DNA from: Magicicada septendecula
Lineage: Eukaryota; Arthropoda; Insecta; Hemiptera; Cicadidae
Direction: 5' to 3'
NCBI GenBank assembly: GCA_034769895.1
Contig: CM068368.1
Span: forward strand, 690,385,877 to 690,449,876
Length of the DNA: 64,000 nt
Both the position numbers and the translations under genes were made by a program. This document shows, one piece after another, positions 23,301 to 35,441 of this stretch; within the stretch, counting starts at the first letter, position 1, and every line of letters begins with the position of its first letter. The notes beneath the pieces are model-generated. The model was not told the origin of the DNA. It did no database searches and saw only the letters and a program-made list of their open reading frames with translations.

Positions 23301-25043
23301 TACAACGCTACCTTTCGTCTAACACAATTATCTAATATTTGTGATGTTAGATAAAAAGTTACTTACCTGTGATATTACTTTACCTGGGCGCCAGAACAAA
23401 TCCCAGATACAAATGACACGGTTTCAGCTTAGCTCAGCGCATGGAGACACTCTTTCTCAGGATTCGTTCAGTGATTGTGGTTTTCAAGGGGAATCGTTAC
23501 AAATAACACTTTAATATTTCTTGATTATTTTAATGAACGTTTAATTAATTATTTTTAAACTTTAAATTTTTAATGGTAGGACTTAATTCTACCCTAACAC
23601 TTATATTTACTGAGTGAGTGTGAAAAGTAATGATTAAGACGTTCAAACGACCTATAGCTCTTATCTGGTTTGATTAAGAGATTGCTATCTCCCAAACCAG
23701 TGCTAAAGAACAGGTCTGCAATAATTTGCACGTCCAATACTACACACCACTTTCCATTCAACACTCCTATACTATATTAGAGCTAATCTTATAGTTAAAA
23801 TACAAAGTGTGCTTTTCTTAGTGTCTTTTTAAAACTGTTTATTGTTTTATTATTTGTTTAGTGCTTATTTCATTGATCAATGAATCTATTTCTTACTGTT
23901 TGATGCGTTGACCGAAGATAGGAATCCGTAGAGGTCCTCCTTTTGATGGTGTTGCACAGAAGAATTGAGGTTGATCATGCTGTTGAAGATGCCCTGGCAA
24001 TTACAGATGCTGTAGCCTTCTGTAGCACAGGTCCTTCACGGCTGATGCTTAATTAATTAATTATTTAATTAATTAACGGTTGTTTACGCAGCGAGTGTTA
24101 TTGAACGTTATTACTTCATCTACACTGCTGACTACTTCTCAAATTAGAACTTAATTTGCACTTTTGCGTGATTTAAAAATTTCTGTATGTGAATTATACA
24201 CGTCTAGTGTGTTTAAGTCCTAGAGGTAGACCGAGGAATAGGTGGGAAGATGGCGTTGCAGAGGACGCGAGAGACATGGGGATAAGAAACTGGAGGAGGG
24301 TTGCAGTGGATAGAGTGGATTGGAGGCGGAGATTGGTGGAGGCCAGGGCCCGACTTGGGCTGTAGCGCCATAGGAGAGAGAGAGAGTGTGTTTAAGTACC
24401 GAACGAAGAGTGATGCTACCCCTCGCTTTGAGCTGGCGTCAGTTTTAAATACGGGCTGCTGATTGGTTGTTCAAATAAATCATGCGTTTTTCCAGTTTTG
24501 ACAATCTCGAACAAGTCGGTCAAACACTCCGTGACAGGTTCCAAACGGCAGAGAAATTCTTGTCAAAATCGTACTTCCTGTATTTGCAAATCGATTGATT
24601 ACAGGTATTTGCAAATGTGTTTCCAAAGATCTGACCACAGAATATTGTTGCTTAGGTCTTTATCTGTGTGTGTGTGTGAAAACACCTTATTCCTACGTAG
24701 CATAATTCTCTCGTTATTCCTGTTGGCGTGCGTCATTCGTATAACTTCTTCAATTGTTAATTATATTAACTGAGATTGGGGCTACTTATAAAGCTTTTCT
24801 TGCTGAATACAATGCTGTTTTCAGAATTGCTGTATATTTATAACTTTTGAAGTTATCGCAGGTTGAACTGATAATTTGCTTTGAGTAAAATAACATGTTT
24901 GAACTGGATTCTGATGTAGCGGTGACGTGGTTAGAGTGAGATGGCTGCGATTATACGCTCTCTCTCTTTCTTACGGCGTTACACTTGTACCGTCTATAGC
25001 TTTCATATAACGCTCTGATAGGACGCTATTATGAATCGTTATA
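23301..25043 (-). repeat. Gypsy2 3' LTR, carrying a LINE-tail insertion
   Basis: This 1743-bp LTR begins TACAACGCTACC on the plus strand and ends ATCGTTATA. It contains a TTAATTAA-based palindrome at about 24049-24077 that is also in the other LTR. The LTR is interrupted at 24219-24384 by a LINE fragment. Confidence 0.9.
24219..24384 (+). mobile_element. RTE/CR1-type LINE 3' tail with TSD
   Basis: From 24219 the plus strand reads 48 codons and a TAG (24363-24365): GRPRNRWEDGVAEDARDMG then NWRRVAVDRVDWRR and a short end. This is the C-terminus typical of many arthropod non-LTR retrotransposon ORF2 proteins. After the stop, about 20 bases end in an (AG)n run. AGTGTGTTTAAGT is present on both sides (24206-24218 and 24385-24397), and the other Gypsy2 LTR has one copy with no insert. 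It is therefore a severely 5'-truncated but cleanly inserted copy. Confidence 0.85.
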
Positions 25044-25045
25044 TA

Positions 25046-25057
25046 TACCCCCACTCG
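25046..25057 (-). promoter_or_regulatory. Gypsy2 polypurine tract
   Basis: On the minus strand GAGTGGGGGTATA directly precedes the 3' LTR, the expected place and composition for the plus-strand primer. Confidence 0.6.
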
Positions 25058-25475
25058 GTATAAAAAAAATTGATTATTTAAATCATTAAATTTTTTTTCT
25101 AATGTACAGTTTTACACTGATTAAAAATTTGCACATTTATTTTAACACTTTTTCCCGCACAAAACTTGCACTACTACAATGTTGCTTACATCTATCTTAT
25201 AACTAAAGATTACAATGTTGCTTAACCTAACATGGTATATTGGAAATTTATATGATCATTTTTATTCATCATTTTGGATTAATTAATGTCAAAAATTTAA
25301 ATAACAACACTAACATTTATTTAAATAAAATTGATTATTATTATCATAGACCTTAATTCAAAACAATTATTTATTTATTTTATTTGACCAGGTTTGACTC
25401 TCATACCTTATGGCTCAAATTTTTATTTCTTTATGGGTCAGTATTTTGTTTATATTTTCTTAAACTATCCCCATG

Positions 25476-26072
25476 TTACTTTCCTATAATTTTATTTTTC
25501 TCTACATCTTTTAACATATATGTGTACCTTGCAATCTGTTTTTCTATTCTATAAGGTTCCATGAATATCGGAAAGAACTTGGCCGTGGTATTATCTATGG
25601 CAGAGGATACAGGATTCGCTTTCACTAGCACTTCCTCTCCTTCCACAAACCTTACCAACTTGTGAGTTCGATTATATCGTTCTACTCTCTTTTGACCTTC
25701 TCTTTGTATTCTTTCTTCTGCTATCCTGGTTTTTACCTTATATGGAATAGGTAGATTGTAGTTGGGTGGACTTTTTATGGTTTTGGTCCATACATGTACA
25801 GGTTCTTTATTAATAAATAATTCTGAAGGTGTGTACCCCGTTGTTTCATTACATGTATTATTTATACAATCTGAAATAAAACTTAAGTAGTCTACCCATG
25901 CAGAATGATTCTGATTACACAATATTCTAAAATACCTCCCTAATTCTCTATTTATTCTCTCAGCTAAATTTGCTTGAGGGTGACGTATGGATGTAAGAAT
26001 AGGTTTAATATTTAATTCTTCCAAGGTTTCTCTCCATAGGTTATGGGTGAACTGTTTTCCTTGGTCGGACAA
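25476..26072 (-). pseudogene. Gypsy2 integrase core and C-terminus
   Basis: The open frame starts at SDQGKQFTHNLW (second catalytic Asp) and continues with IRHPQANLAERINRELGRYF (Glu) and a C-terminal EGEEVLVKANPV segment. The first Asp lies in the neighbouring frame at 26212-26580. The bases between carry the missing core, so at least one frameshift near 26210-26080 separates them. The fragment cannot make a full integrase as it stands. Confidence 0.88.
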
Positions 26073-26211
26073 TATTTTCCTTGGTTTACCATACTGTGGG
26101 ATGTAGAACTTCGTTAATGCTCTAAGTGTTGCTTTTGTCGTGGCTCTTTGGACTGAGTATAATTTTACAAATTTGGAAAAGAAATCTACTGTAACTAGAA
26201 TGTGCTTTTCC

Positions 26212-26580
26212 TCATTTTGCTTTTGGTAGAGGCCCGTAATAATCCACAGCTAGTAACTCTCCTTTCACTTTTGCTTGGATCATTTGCATTTCTACCCTTG
26301 TAGCTAAGTTTGGGTGTTTACATTTCTGGCACAGGTCACAAGTAGACAATAATCTTTTCATGCATTTTGCTAACCCCTTTCCTATGAAACTTTCTGTTAA
26401 GGCTAGATAGCATTTCTCAAAACCAGCGTGGCCCAATGACAAGTGGCATTCCCAAATAAGTTCATCTATCATACAGCTAGGTAATAGTAACTTCCACTTA
26501 TGGGAACATAGCTTATATAGCTTACCGTCGTACCGTATATAGAAAATCCTGGTTTGGAGTTGGTAACTGCACTCCTCCAA
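26212..26580 (-). pseudogene. Gypsy2 integrase zinc domain and start of core
   Basis: The frame contains ECHLSLGHAGFEKCYLAL and STCDLCQKCKHPN, which form the HHCC zinc-binding domain, then ELLAVDYYGPLPK with the first catalytic Asp. It overlaps the end of the RT-RNase H frame (26469-28334) in another frame, so a frameshift divides pol near 26550. Confidence 0.85.
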
Positions 26581-28334
26581 GCTACACTAATCCTAGGGTC
26601 TTGTTGTTGATGAGTCCCTATTTCCTTAAGTTGTCTAACTACTTCAGGTTTTGTTATATGTTTTACCGCGTAAATACCAATATCATTGCTACCACATTTA
26701 ATATTATCTGTTTCCATGTTGTTTTCTGATGGTGGATTTCTACTGAGTACATCTGCTACTAAGTTGTCTTTCGCTTTACAATATTGTATTTCAAATTGAT
26801 ACTCTTGTATAGCCAAGATCCAACGAGTCAGACGAGCACCTAGCACTTTACACTTTAATAAAAACACTAACACTTTATTGTCGGTGATTATAGTAAGTTT
26901 AGCACCCAGAATATAACTTCTAAACTTTGACAGGCTATGCACTATCGCTAATAGCTCCTTTTCTGTCGTAAAATAGGTTAATTCTGCCCCTTTAAGTGTG
27001 CGACTTACAAATCCTAATACCGCTTTTTGGCCCTTCTCATCAATCTGATACAAGTGTGCTCCAATAGCAATATTGCTGGCGTTTGTTTGCAAGTAAAATC
27101 TTTCTCCTATTCTTGGATGATTTAATACCACAGTATTTATAAAAAGACTTTTCACTTGTTGCAGTGCTTCATCGTGGTCCTTTGTCCACTTCCATTTAAT
27201 CCCTTTATTTAACAACTTTAACAATGGAACAGTACTTTCCGCGTATTTACTTGTAAACTTCTGATAGTAGTTAGCTAAACCTAGAAATGACTTTAGCTGC
27301 TTGCAGTTCTTTGGAGTTGGAAATTCTTGTATGGCTTTTACCTTCTCTGGGTCCGTGGTTATGCCTTCCACTGAGATTCGGTGACCTAAGAACTTAATTT
27401 CCTCCTTACCAAACTCTGATTTCCGTAGATTCAGCGTCATGTTTGCTGATCTTAATTTTTCCAAAATATTCTTTAAATGTTTTAAGTGTTCCTCGAATGT
27501 TTGTGACACACATAGAATATCATCTACGAACACTAATGTATACTTCTCTACCTCATTACCTAAGGCACTGTCTAAACACCTTACCATTGCTGCTAAGCTG
27601 GTGCTCAGGCCAAAAGGTACCACTTTAAATTGGTAGCACTTGTTTTTATACAAAAATACCGTATACTTTCTATCACAAGTTCTAATGGGAATTTGCCAAA
27701 ATCCTGATGTTAAGTCCAGTTTGGTCATATACTTAACCCCATTACATTTTTGAAACAATTCTTCCACACTCCTAGCGCACTCGTAATCTGGTACTAATAA
27801 AGAATTTAACTTCCTAGCATCTAAGCATAATCGGATACTCCCGTTCGGCTTGGTGACAACTACTAAAGGGTTTATATAGGGACTACTTGCTCTCTCTATA
27901 ACACCATTCGCTAACATCTGTTGGCTCTCTTTCTCCACTTCATCCCTATAATGTAGAGGGATTGGATAAGTCCTTTGTACAAATGATGTATTTTCAGTTA
28001 GTGTTAACTGATGTTCATAGAACCTACCTCTTCCAGGCTCTGTTCTGAACACATCACTATACTCACCAACGAGTTGCTGAATTTGGTTCTGTTGTTCATT
28101 GTTCAACTCAGTCCCAATGTTGATTTCTGGAGTATTGTCAATACAGTGCTGGTCACTCCTAACGTCAACTACAGGTTTCTCTATATACCCTTTTACGACA
28201 CTTACCGAGTTCCAATGCTTAAACTCTTTAATACCTACATTTCTTTTATTAGCATTTATTTCCATAGTAATGGTATTTCTTTTAAAATTTATTTTTGCTT
28301 TCCATTCAAGCAACGTATCTACCCCAATATACAA
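26469..28334 (-). pseudogene. Gypsy2 reverse transcriptase-RNase H
   Basis: This is a 621-codon frame. RT motifs in order are YPIPLHYRDEVE, SPYINPLVVVTKPNGS, LCLDARKLN, YMTKLDLTSGFWQIPI (first Asp), FKVVPFGLSTS and YTLVFVDDILC (Asp-Asp). RNase H follows with RFYLQTNASNIAIGAHLY, FTTEKELLAIVHSL and LTIITDNKVL. Most Gypsy RNases H have Asp where this copy has Asn in QTNAS, so the first catalytic residue is lost. The start lies at the protease end. The last codons from about 26550 are off-frame. Confidence 0.92.
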
Positions 28335-28714
28335 TCATGAATGAGTTTCGGGACAATAACAGCTACAATTTGGGTTTGGTTACCATTTAAATTGACAGGT
28401 AAATATATTTGTTCAGTTATCTTTTGCATTTTGGCTCCAGTAGCTCCCTGTACATTACAATGTTTTACGGGTAGTCTAGGACAATTTTGCAACTGACTAT
28501 TATCTACAAATTTTGAGCTAACACAGGTAACTTCACTGCCAGTGTCAATAAGCGCTCTTACCAGTAGATTACCGATCTTACAAATTATTTCCGGACATTC
28601 AGGATAATGGTTTCTACCCAATTCTTGCTCTTCTTTTAACAAGAACTCCCTATCGCTCACTTGTTTTATATTATGTGCTACGTTCCTCTTACCTGTTTTC
28701 TTTGGTGATTTCAC
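28319..28714 (-). pseudogene. Gypsy2 aspartic protease
   Basis: A 131-codon frame includes NLLVRALIDTGSEVTCVSS, the retroviral-type protease active site (Asp-Thr-Gly), and ATGAKMQ further on. It overlaps the RT frame by 16 bases in a different frame, so protease and RT would need a frameshift or are separated by a mutation. Confidence 0.85.
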
Positions 28715-28790
28715 TGCAGGTAATGGTAGGTTTAGTTTTGTTTCTTTTCTACCTGCAGTGGCTTCCCGTTTCCCGTATTCATTTTACTAG

Positions 28791-29435
28791 TCACGGTTGC
28801 TGCTCGGTAGTGGTGATAGTTGTTTTACACACTTTATACCCTTTATTTGGTTTATTTTCTACACTTCTACTTCTACTTTTCTCCTCCACTTCCTGTCGAT
28901 TTTGTGGTTTATTACCCGGATATGGGGTAAACCTTTTTTCTTTCATACGTTCATTGTCTCTCCTCTCATTTGAGTAGAAAGTTGGTTCTTGCTGATCGCC
29001 TCTAGAGTAGTTACTCAGCTGATTACTTACACGCTGTAGGTCCCTCTCTAAATCTAGACACTCATCTACAACCATAATGAACTTTTCTTGAGTATCCACT
29101 CCTCTAGTAGTGGTTGCTACTCTAGTGCGTTCTGAGAAATGACGCGCTAGCTTATACACTAGGTCTCTCTCTTCTATTGGTGGTGTTAGATGTTTAACTT
29201 GCGCCATTACATTTAGCACATAATTGGTGGTTGTCATATTCATTGACGGGTGATACTTACCAAATTCTAGATGATCGCGTACCCTTCTTTGTATCTGAAC
29301 ATTCCAGTACTGTGCAAGGAATTTTTCTCTGAAGTCTGAGTAGGTTTGGACTCTGTCCAAGATGACTTTCCACCACGTACCTGCCCAATTCTTGAGAAAT
29401 CGGCCTAACATGTCCTTCTTGTCCTCGTCGTCCAT
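28791..29435 (-). pseudogene. Gypsy2 Gag central region
   Basis: The frame has KNWAGTWWKVILDRVQTYSDF and EKFLAQYWNVQIQRRVRDHL, capsid-like features shared with the Gypsy1 Gag (FKAKYWSETTQNLIRDN). It ends in an Arg/Lys-rich segment (ERRDNERMKEKRFTPYPGN) rather than a zinc knuckle. The frame is separated from the N-terminal coiled coil by about 540 bases containing at least one frameshift. Confidence 0.75.
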
Positions 29436-30298
29436 CAGTGATTTACACGAGTTACATACGCCTCAAACAGCTTTAGGAATTCCACAGGATTCTCATGTGG
29501 GTTTCCTGAAAATGCAAGGTTTTCCGGTTCTTCCTTATAGCTGCCACACCTCACTACTTTGGTTTGCTGTGACTTCATTGCTTTAGTTAGATCCTCCCGC
29601 ATTTAACTGCTGTTCCATCTTTTGATGTACTTCGTCACTGTCAGCCTTACTCTCTACCTGTTTCTTAACTTCATTAATATTTACACCCAGTTGGGTACAC
29701 TCTTCCCTAGTATTCTGGATTTCTTCTTTATTTAGAAGTGTTTGTGTTTTTAATTCAGCTGTTACTTCACTGAATTGTTGATTAATGAGGGTTACTTTTT
29801 GTTCTAACCTTTCATGTAATTCATTTCTAAATTTATTTAGCTTTTCGTCTTGACGGCGAAAATTAGTGTTTACCTGTTTTCTAAACTCATCTAGCGTAGT
29901 TTTAACCTCTTCGGTATGCTTATCAAACCTACTATTACTCTCGTCTATTTTATTATTAGTACTATCTAATTTACTAGCTAGATTAGATATTTTTCATCTA
30001 TTTTAAATGTAGCCTCTTTACTACTTTGTTCTATTTGGCTAGATAAATTTTCATTTATTTGTTTCATTTCACTGGACAAATATTTATTAGTTTGTTCTAT
30101 TTTATTATTAACATCTGTTAACAATTTTTGATTACTTTCCTCTAAACTTTTATTATTTTCTTCAATTTTATTTTCAAGTTTACTATTAGTAGTTTCGATT
30201 TTATTATTAGTATAATCAATTTTACTTTCAATTTTAGTGCTTAACTGCTTAAACATTTGCTCAACTGCTGCCATATCTACTGCTGATGATTTAGCCAT
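29436..30298 (-). pseudogene. Gypsy2 Gag N-terminus: coiled coil
   Basis: The ATG at 30298 starts MAKSSAVDMAAVEQMF, followed by repeats such as TNNKIETTNSKLENKIEEN, an 11-residue pattern predicting a coiled coil. The frame stops at 29978, but the next 500 bases also encode coiled-coil-like residues in another frame on the same strand, so the original ORF ran on to 28791. Coiled-coil N-termini are also seen in Gypsy1 and X ORF1. Confidence 0.75.
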
Positions 30299-30495
30299 TT
30301 TTACAATTTATTTTTAACAAATTAATTTAACAATTATTTAATAGTTATTTGTAACCTTGAATTCCACTTTCTTTTCTAATTTATTAATATTACAATCTAA
30401 CTAATCACTTGGGTAAAAGCAACGCCAAATTATATAACTTTATTTATATAATTTTGTGAGTTTAATCGGGCCCATTAGTTGCGGCGACAAATTTA

Positions 30496-32349
30496 TACAA
30501 CGCTACCTTTCGTCTAACACAATTATCTAATATTTGTGATGTTAGATAAAAAGTTACTTACCCGTGATATTACTTTACCTGGGCGCCAGAACAAATCCCA
30601 GATACAAATGACACGGTTTCAGCTTAGCTCAGCGCATGGAAACACTCTTTCTCAGGATTCGTTCAGTGATTGTGGTTTTCAAGGGGAATCGTTACAAATA
30701 ACACTTTAATATTTCTTGATTATTTTAATGAACGTTTAATTAATTATTTTTAAACTTAAAATTTTTAATGGTAGGACTTAATTCTACCCTAACACTTATA
30801 TTTACTGAGTGAGTGTGAAAAGTAATGATTAAGACGTTCAAACGACCTATAGCTCTTATCTGGTTTGATTAAGAGATTGCTATCTCCCAAACCAGTGCTA
30901 AAGAACAGGTCTGCAATAATTTGCACGTCCAATACTACACACCACTTTCCATTCAACACTCCTATACTATATTAGAGCTAATCTTATAGTTAAAATACAA
31001 AGTGTGCTTTTCTTAGTGTCTTTTTAAAATTGTTTATTGTTTTATTATTTGTTTAGTGCTTATTTCATTGATCAATGAATCTATTTCTTACTGTTTGATG
31101 CGTTGACCGAAGATAGGAATCCGTAGAGGTCCTCCTTTTGATGGTGTTGCACAGAAGAATTGAGGTTGATCAATGCTGTTGAATATGCCCTGGCAATTAC
31201 AGATGCTGTAGCCTTCTGTAGCACAGGTCCTTCACGGCTGATGCTTAATTAATTAATTATTTAATTAATTAACGGTTGTTTACGCAGTGAGTGTTATTGA
31301 ACGTTATTACTTCATCTACACTGTGGACTACTTCTCGAATTAGAACTTAATTTGCACTTTTGCGTGATTTAAAAATTTCTATGTGATATAATATGTGAAT
31401 TATACATGTCTAGTGTGTTTAAGTACCGAACGAAGAGTGATGCTACCCCTCGCTTTGATCTGGCGTCAGTTTTAAATACGGGCTGCTGATTGGTTGTTCA
31501 AATAAATCATGCGTTTTTCGAGTTTTGACAATCTCGAACAAGTCGGTCAAACACTCCGTGACAGGTTCCAAACGGCAGAGAAATTCTTGTCAAAATCGTA
31601 CTTCCTGTATTTGCAAATCGTGATTCCTTAATTTGCACTTTTGCGTGATTTAAAAATTTCTATGTGATATAATATGTGAATTATACATGTCTAGTGTGTT
31701 TAAGTACCGAACGAAGAGTGATGCTACCCCTCGCTTTGATCTGGCGTCAGTTTTAAATACGGGCTGCTGATTGGTTGTTCAAATAAATCATGCGTTTTTC
31801 GAGTTTTGACAATCTCGAACAAGTCGGTCAAACACTCCGTGACAGGTTCCAAACGGCAGAGAAATTCTTGTCAAAATCGTACTTCCTGTATTTGCAAATC
31901 GATTGATTACAGGTATTTGCAAATGTGTTTCCAAAGATCTGACCACAGAATATTGTTGCTTAGGTCTTTATCTGTGTGTGTGTGAAAACACCTTATTCCT
32001 ACGTAGCATAATTCTCTCGTTATTCCTGCTGGCGTGCGTCATCCGTATAACTTCTTCAATTGTTAATTATATTAACTGAGATTGGGGCTACTTATAAAGC
32101 TTTTCTTGCTGAATACAATGCTGTTTTCAGAATTGCCGTATATTTATAACTTTTGAAGTTATCGCAGGTTGAACTGATAATTTGCTTTGAGTAAAATAAC
32201 ATGTTTGAACTGGATTCTGATGTAGCGGTGACGTGGTTAGAGTGAGATGGCTGCGATTATACGCTCTCTCTCTTTCTTATGGCGTTACACTCGTACCGTC
32301 TATAGCTTTCATATAACGCTCTGATAGGACGCTATTATGAATCGTTATA
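30496..32349 (-). repeat. Gypsy2 5' LTR with a 281-bp internal tandem duplication
   Basis: It matches 23301-25043 but lacks the LINE tail and has the segment 31346-31626 repeated as 31627-31907. The unit starts CTTAATTTGCACTTTTGCG. The duplication explains its greater length (1854 against 1743). Confidence 0.9.
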
Positions 32350-32353
32350 GCAC

Positions 32354-35095
32354 ATTACCCTGTTTGTTTACAGGGAGTGTTAAATTGTCATGATTTGCGA
32401 CCACCTGGGGTTCATTTGATGCCCATTTATGCAGCGTGAGACCATATTGACTCAACAACGTACCTAAGTCAGATTTCAACTTGGTCAGATCAGAAATGGT
32501 GTCTGCACTGGTTAGCAAATCATCGACATAGAAATCATTGGTTATAGCTGACGCTGCGTCAGGAAAAGAAGCTTCATGATCCTTACCAATGTGATTAAGA
32601 CAGCGAGTAGCCAAAAACGAAGCACTAGCAGTGCCGTAGGTTACAGTTCGCAATACAAAGTGTTTAAACTGTTCGAGGGGAGAGTCACGCCACAGAATAC
32701 GTTGATAATGACAATCCTTCTCGGCTACCAGAATTTGTCGATACATCTTCTCGATGTCGGCGATGAGAACACAGTTATGCATACGAAATCGCAAAAGAAT
32801 AGGAAAAAGGTCTTGTTGGACGTTCGGGCCTACCAACAAGATGTCATTGAGAGAAAGGCCATTGGTAGTTTTGGACGAACCGTCAAAAACGACGCGAAGT
32901 TTTGTCGTAGAACTAGAATGCTTAAAGACGGCATGGTGTGGCAGATAGTAGGTATTAGAAACCCCAAAATTGATAGAGCAATTGTCGATAAGCGTCATGT
33001 GGCCAAGATCCTTATACTCGTGAATAAAGTTTGCGTATTCGTGCGCAAGCTTAGAATCACGCATGAACCGGCGTTCCAAACTCAAGAATCTTGCTTCAGC
33101 GCTGGCATAGGACTCACCCAACTGGGGATGGTCAGACTTAAATGGTAGCGAAACAACGAACCTACCCTCTTGATTGTGATGAGTAGACCTAACTAAATGC
33201 TCCTCACAAGCTGACTCGTTATTAATAGGTGCAGTATCAGGGATAGTTTCGGTCTCCCAAAATTTTTCGAGAGACTCCAAAATTTGACCGTCGTTGTTCC
33301 TAGCTAGGAACGAAACAGCAGGACCCTTATAACGGCAGTGTTTGGGCAGATTGCCTGCAAGAATGTAGCCTAACTTTGTTTCCTGTATAATAGGAAAATG
33401 AGAACCGCGTACGTATTTGTTAGCTAAGATTAAATCTAGGTAGAATTGCGCTCCTAAAAGTATGTCGATGTGAGCTGATATGTTGAAATTTGGATCAGCA
33501 AGAAAAACGTTATCTGGAATGTTGAATTGATTTATGTCAAAAGATTGTGCTGGCAGTTTATCGGTTAATGCAGATAAGACTGCACATTTTGCCTCGAAGC
33601 TAAATCTTTGATAGCGGGAAATAATGCGTATAGATGCAAGATTAGTGGCACAACACGCGGTATTATTTATACTTGTAATCGGTATGTTAGATTTAGTCAA
33701 GTTAAGCCGTAATTTCTTGGCAAATGATTCCGTACAAAAATTTATTTGTGAACCCGCATCCAACAGAACTCTTGCGAGTTGTCTGTTGCCAGCCTGGTCA
33801 ATGACAAACACAATTGCTGTTGATAAAAGAATATTATTTGTGGATTGTAATTTGAGTGAACAATAATTACGGCTGCTGGTAGAAACTGGCTTCGACACAT
33901 TGTTTATGTGCAACAATGTATGGTGTCGTTTTGAGCAGATCTTACATGATTGTTTAATCTTACAATTAGATGAGAAATGATCTGGTCTTAGACAATTGGT
34001 ACAGCATTTATGATTTAATATAAATTGTCCTCGTTCTGATGTGCTTAGTGCACGAAATTTATCACACATGTAAATTGGATGATTAGATTTACAGCATAAA
34101 CATGAATAATTATTTGACGCTGAGTGATAACTTTTAAATGCAGTGCTGCCAGCAGCGTTTCGTGATTTATGTTCGTCGGATTTATTATTGAACCTTAAAC
34201 TTAGCTTGTTGAGTTGCTGTCCGGCATCGATAGGCAGTGTATTTTCTAACAACTGTCTACGTGCGTTTAAAAACTGAGTAAAACCTTGAAAGTTAGGAAG
34301 ATTATCGGGGTCTATAGACTCCTTCCATAATTTAAACGTAGTATGGTCGAGTTTTGCTGACAATAATTGTACAGTGATAAGCTCGAATGAATTCACTGAC
34401 AGTTGCATGGCCGCCAGTGAATTAACGGAAGACGTTATCGTATTTATGAATTCTGCCAAACTTTGGACAGAGTCTTTAATTGTTGATATTACTTCAAGTA
34501 AATTTTGAATATAGTACTTAGCTAGTATGAATTTGTTGTCATATCTAGCGGACAGCAAACTCAACGCTATCGAGTAGTTTTCGTTACAAATAGGTAATGA
34601 CTTAATTAAATCTAGCGGCTCATTTTTCAGAGACGAATACAAATAGTGTAATTTCTGCACTGACGTTAGATCAGATCTGGCATGCACCAAGTCCAGAAAT
34701 ATTGAGTAGAAATGCTGCCATTCTAAGATATTGCCTGTGAAGCAGGGCAAACTTATCGGTTTTAGTTGCGTATTGATTGTTAATACGGGAGATACAGTCT
34801 GAACATTAAAGGTTTCTATCAATTGTAAGATATTAGCTTCTGTTGAATATAACAGCTCTTCGACCTCAACTCGGTCTTCTTGAGCAGCGTTTATGTCTTT
34901 AGAAATAAGTTCAATTTCGGACTGTACCTCATCGTATTTTGTTGCCAAGCTTTTTAGACTTTCAAGTCTAACTGTTAAAAAATGTTTGGTGTTAGTGTTC
35001 TTGTCAAAGTTACTGATAGCTGAATTAATACGCACTATGGCAGACTTTAAGCCGCCTCTCTTTCTGACCAACACTTTGAGGCCTTCTTCAGCCAT
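32354..35095 (-). pseudogene. BEL/Pao gag-protease-RT polyprotein, N-terminal part
   Basis: A frame of about 914 codons begins at ATG 35095 (MAEEGLKVLVRKRGGLKS). Gag residues 110-300 include the LPCFTGNILEWQHFYSIF motif typical of BEL/Pao. Zinc knuckles follow near residues 345-395, including CCTNCLRPDHFSSNC and CKICSKRHHTLLH. The protease has RVLLDAGSQINFC. RT begins near residue 730 with LRVVFDGSSKT, then NCVLIADIEKMYRQI (first Asp), TVTYGTASASF and ITNDFYVDDLLTSADT (Asp-Asp). The Gypsy2 insertion ends the frame after QGNV. The rest of pol continues at 23300 and below. The part present here has no stop or frameshift. Confidence 0.93.
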
Positions 35096-35441
35096 TGTAC
35101 GTACCTGATAATGATGTTAATGATGTGGTACCTGGTATGCGATGTCTTGAAGCGTCGAGGCCGTGGAGAAGATGGCAAACACACAGACCGGAGAGATGAC
35201 TGCTTACACTGGAGTACTGACGCTAGCACATGGATGGTCTTGCAGTGATGTCATCAGGAGGCTCAAAGGCGACAAAAGAAATGCTGGTTAAGTCACGACA
35301 CGGTCGGATCAGCGAATATACTGAGTCGCCCGTGATGGCCAGAAATTGGGGCAGAAAAATAATGAAAAGGTGAATGATGAATCCAGGCACGGAGCGACCA
35401 AAAAAATGGTAAAGATGCGGCCCAATAGGACCAAAAAAAAT
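35096..35441 (-). other. BEL/Pao 5' leader
   Basis: This untranslated stretch lies between the 5' LTR and the gag ATG. Next to the LTR, a GGTCC...GGGCCGC sequence and, slightly further, TGGTCGCTCCGTGCCTGG could each serve as a primer-binding site; I cannot tell which. Confidence 0.5.

Larger units (their letters stand above)
23301..32349 (-). mobile_element. Gypsy2: Ty3/Gypsy retrotransposon inserted in BEL/Pao pol
   Basis: LTRs at 23301-25043 and 30496-32349 flank a minus-strand gag-protease-RT-RNase H-integrase body. GCAC flanks the element (23297-23300 and 32350-32353), a 4-bp target duplication inside BEL/Pao pol. LTR ends are TATAACG...CGTTGTA on the minus strand rather than TG...CA. 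The two LTRs have diverged by separate events: a LINE-tail insertion on the left and a 281-bp tandem duplication on the right. Confidence 0.9.

Noticed and set aside
24049..24077. TTAATTAA palindrome as an origin or att site
   Set aside because: It is an AT-rich part of the Gypsy2 LTR, present in both LTRs, with no supporting context.
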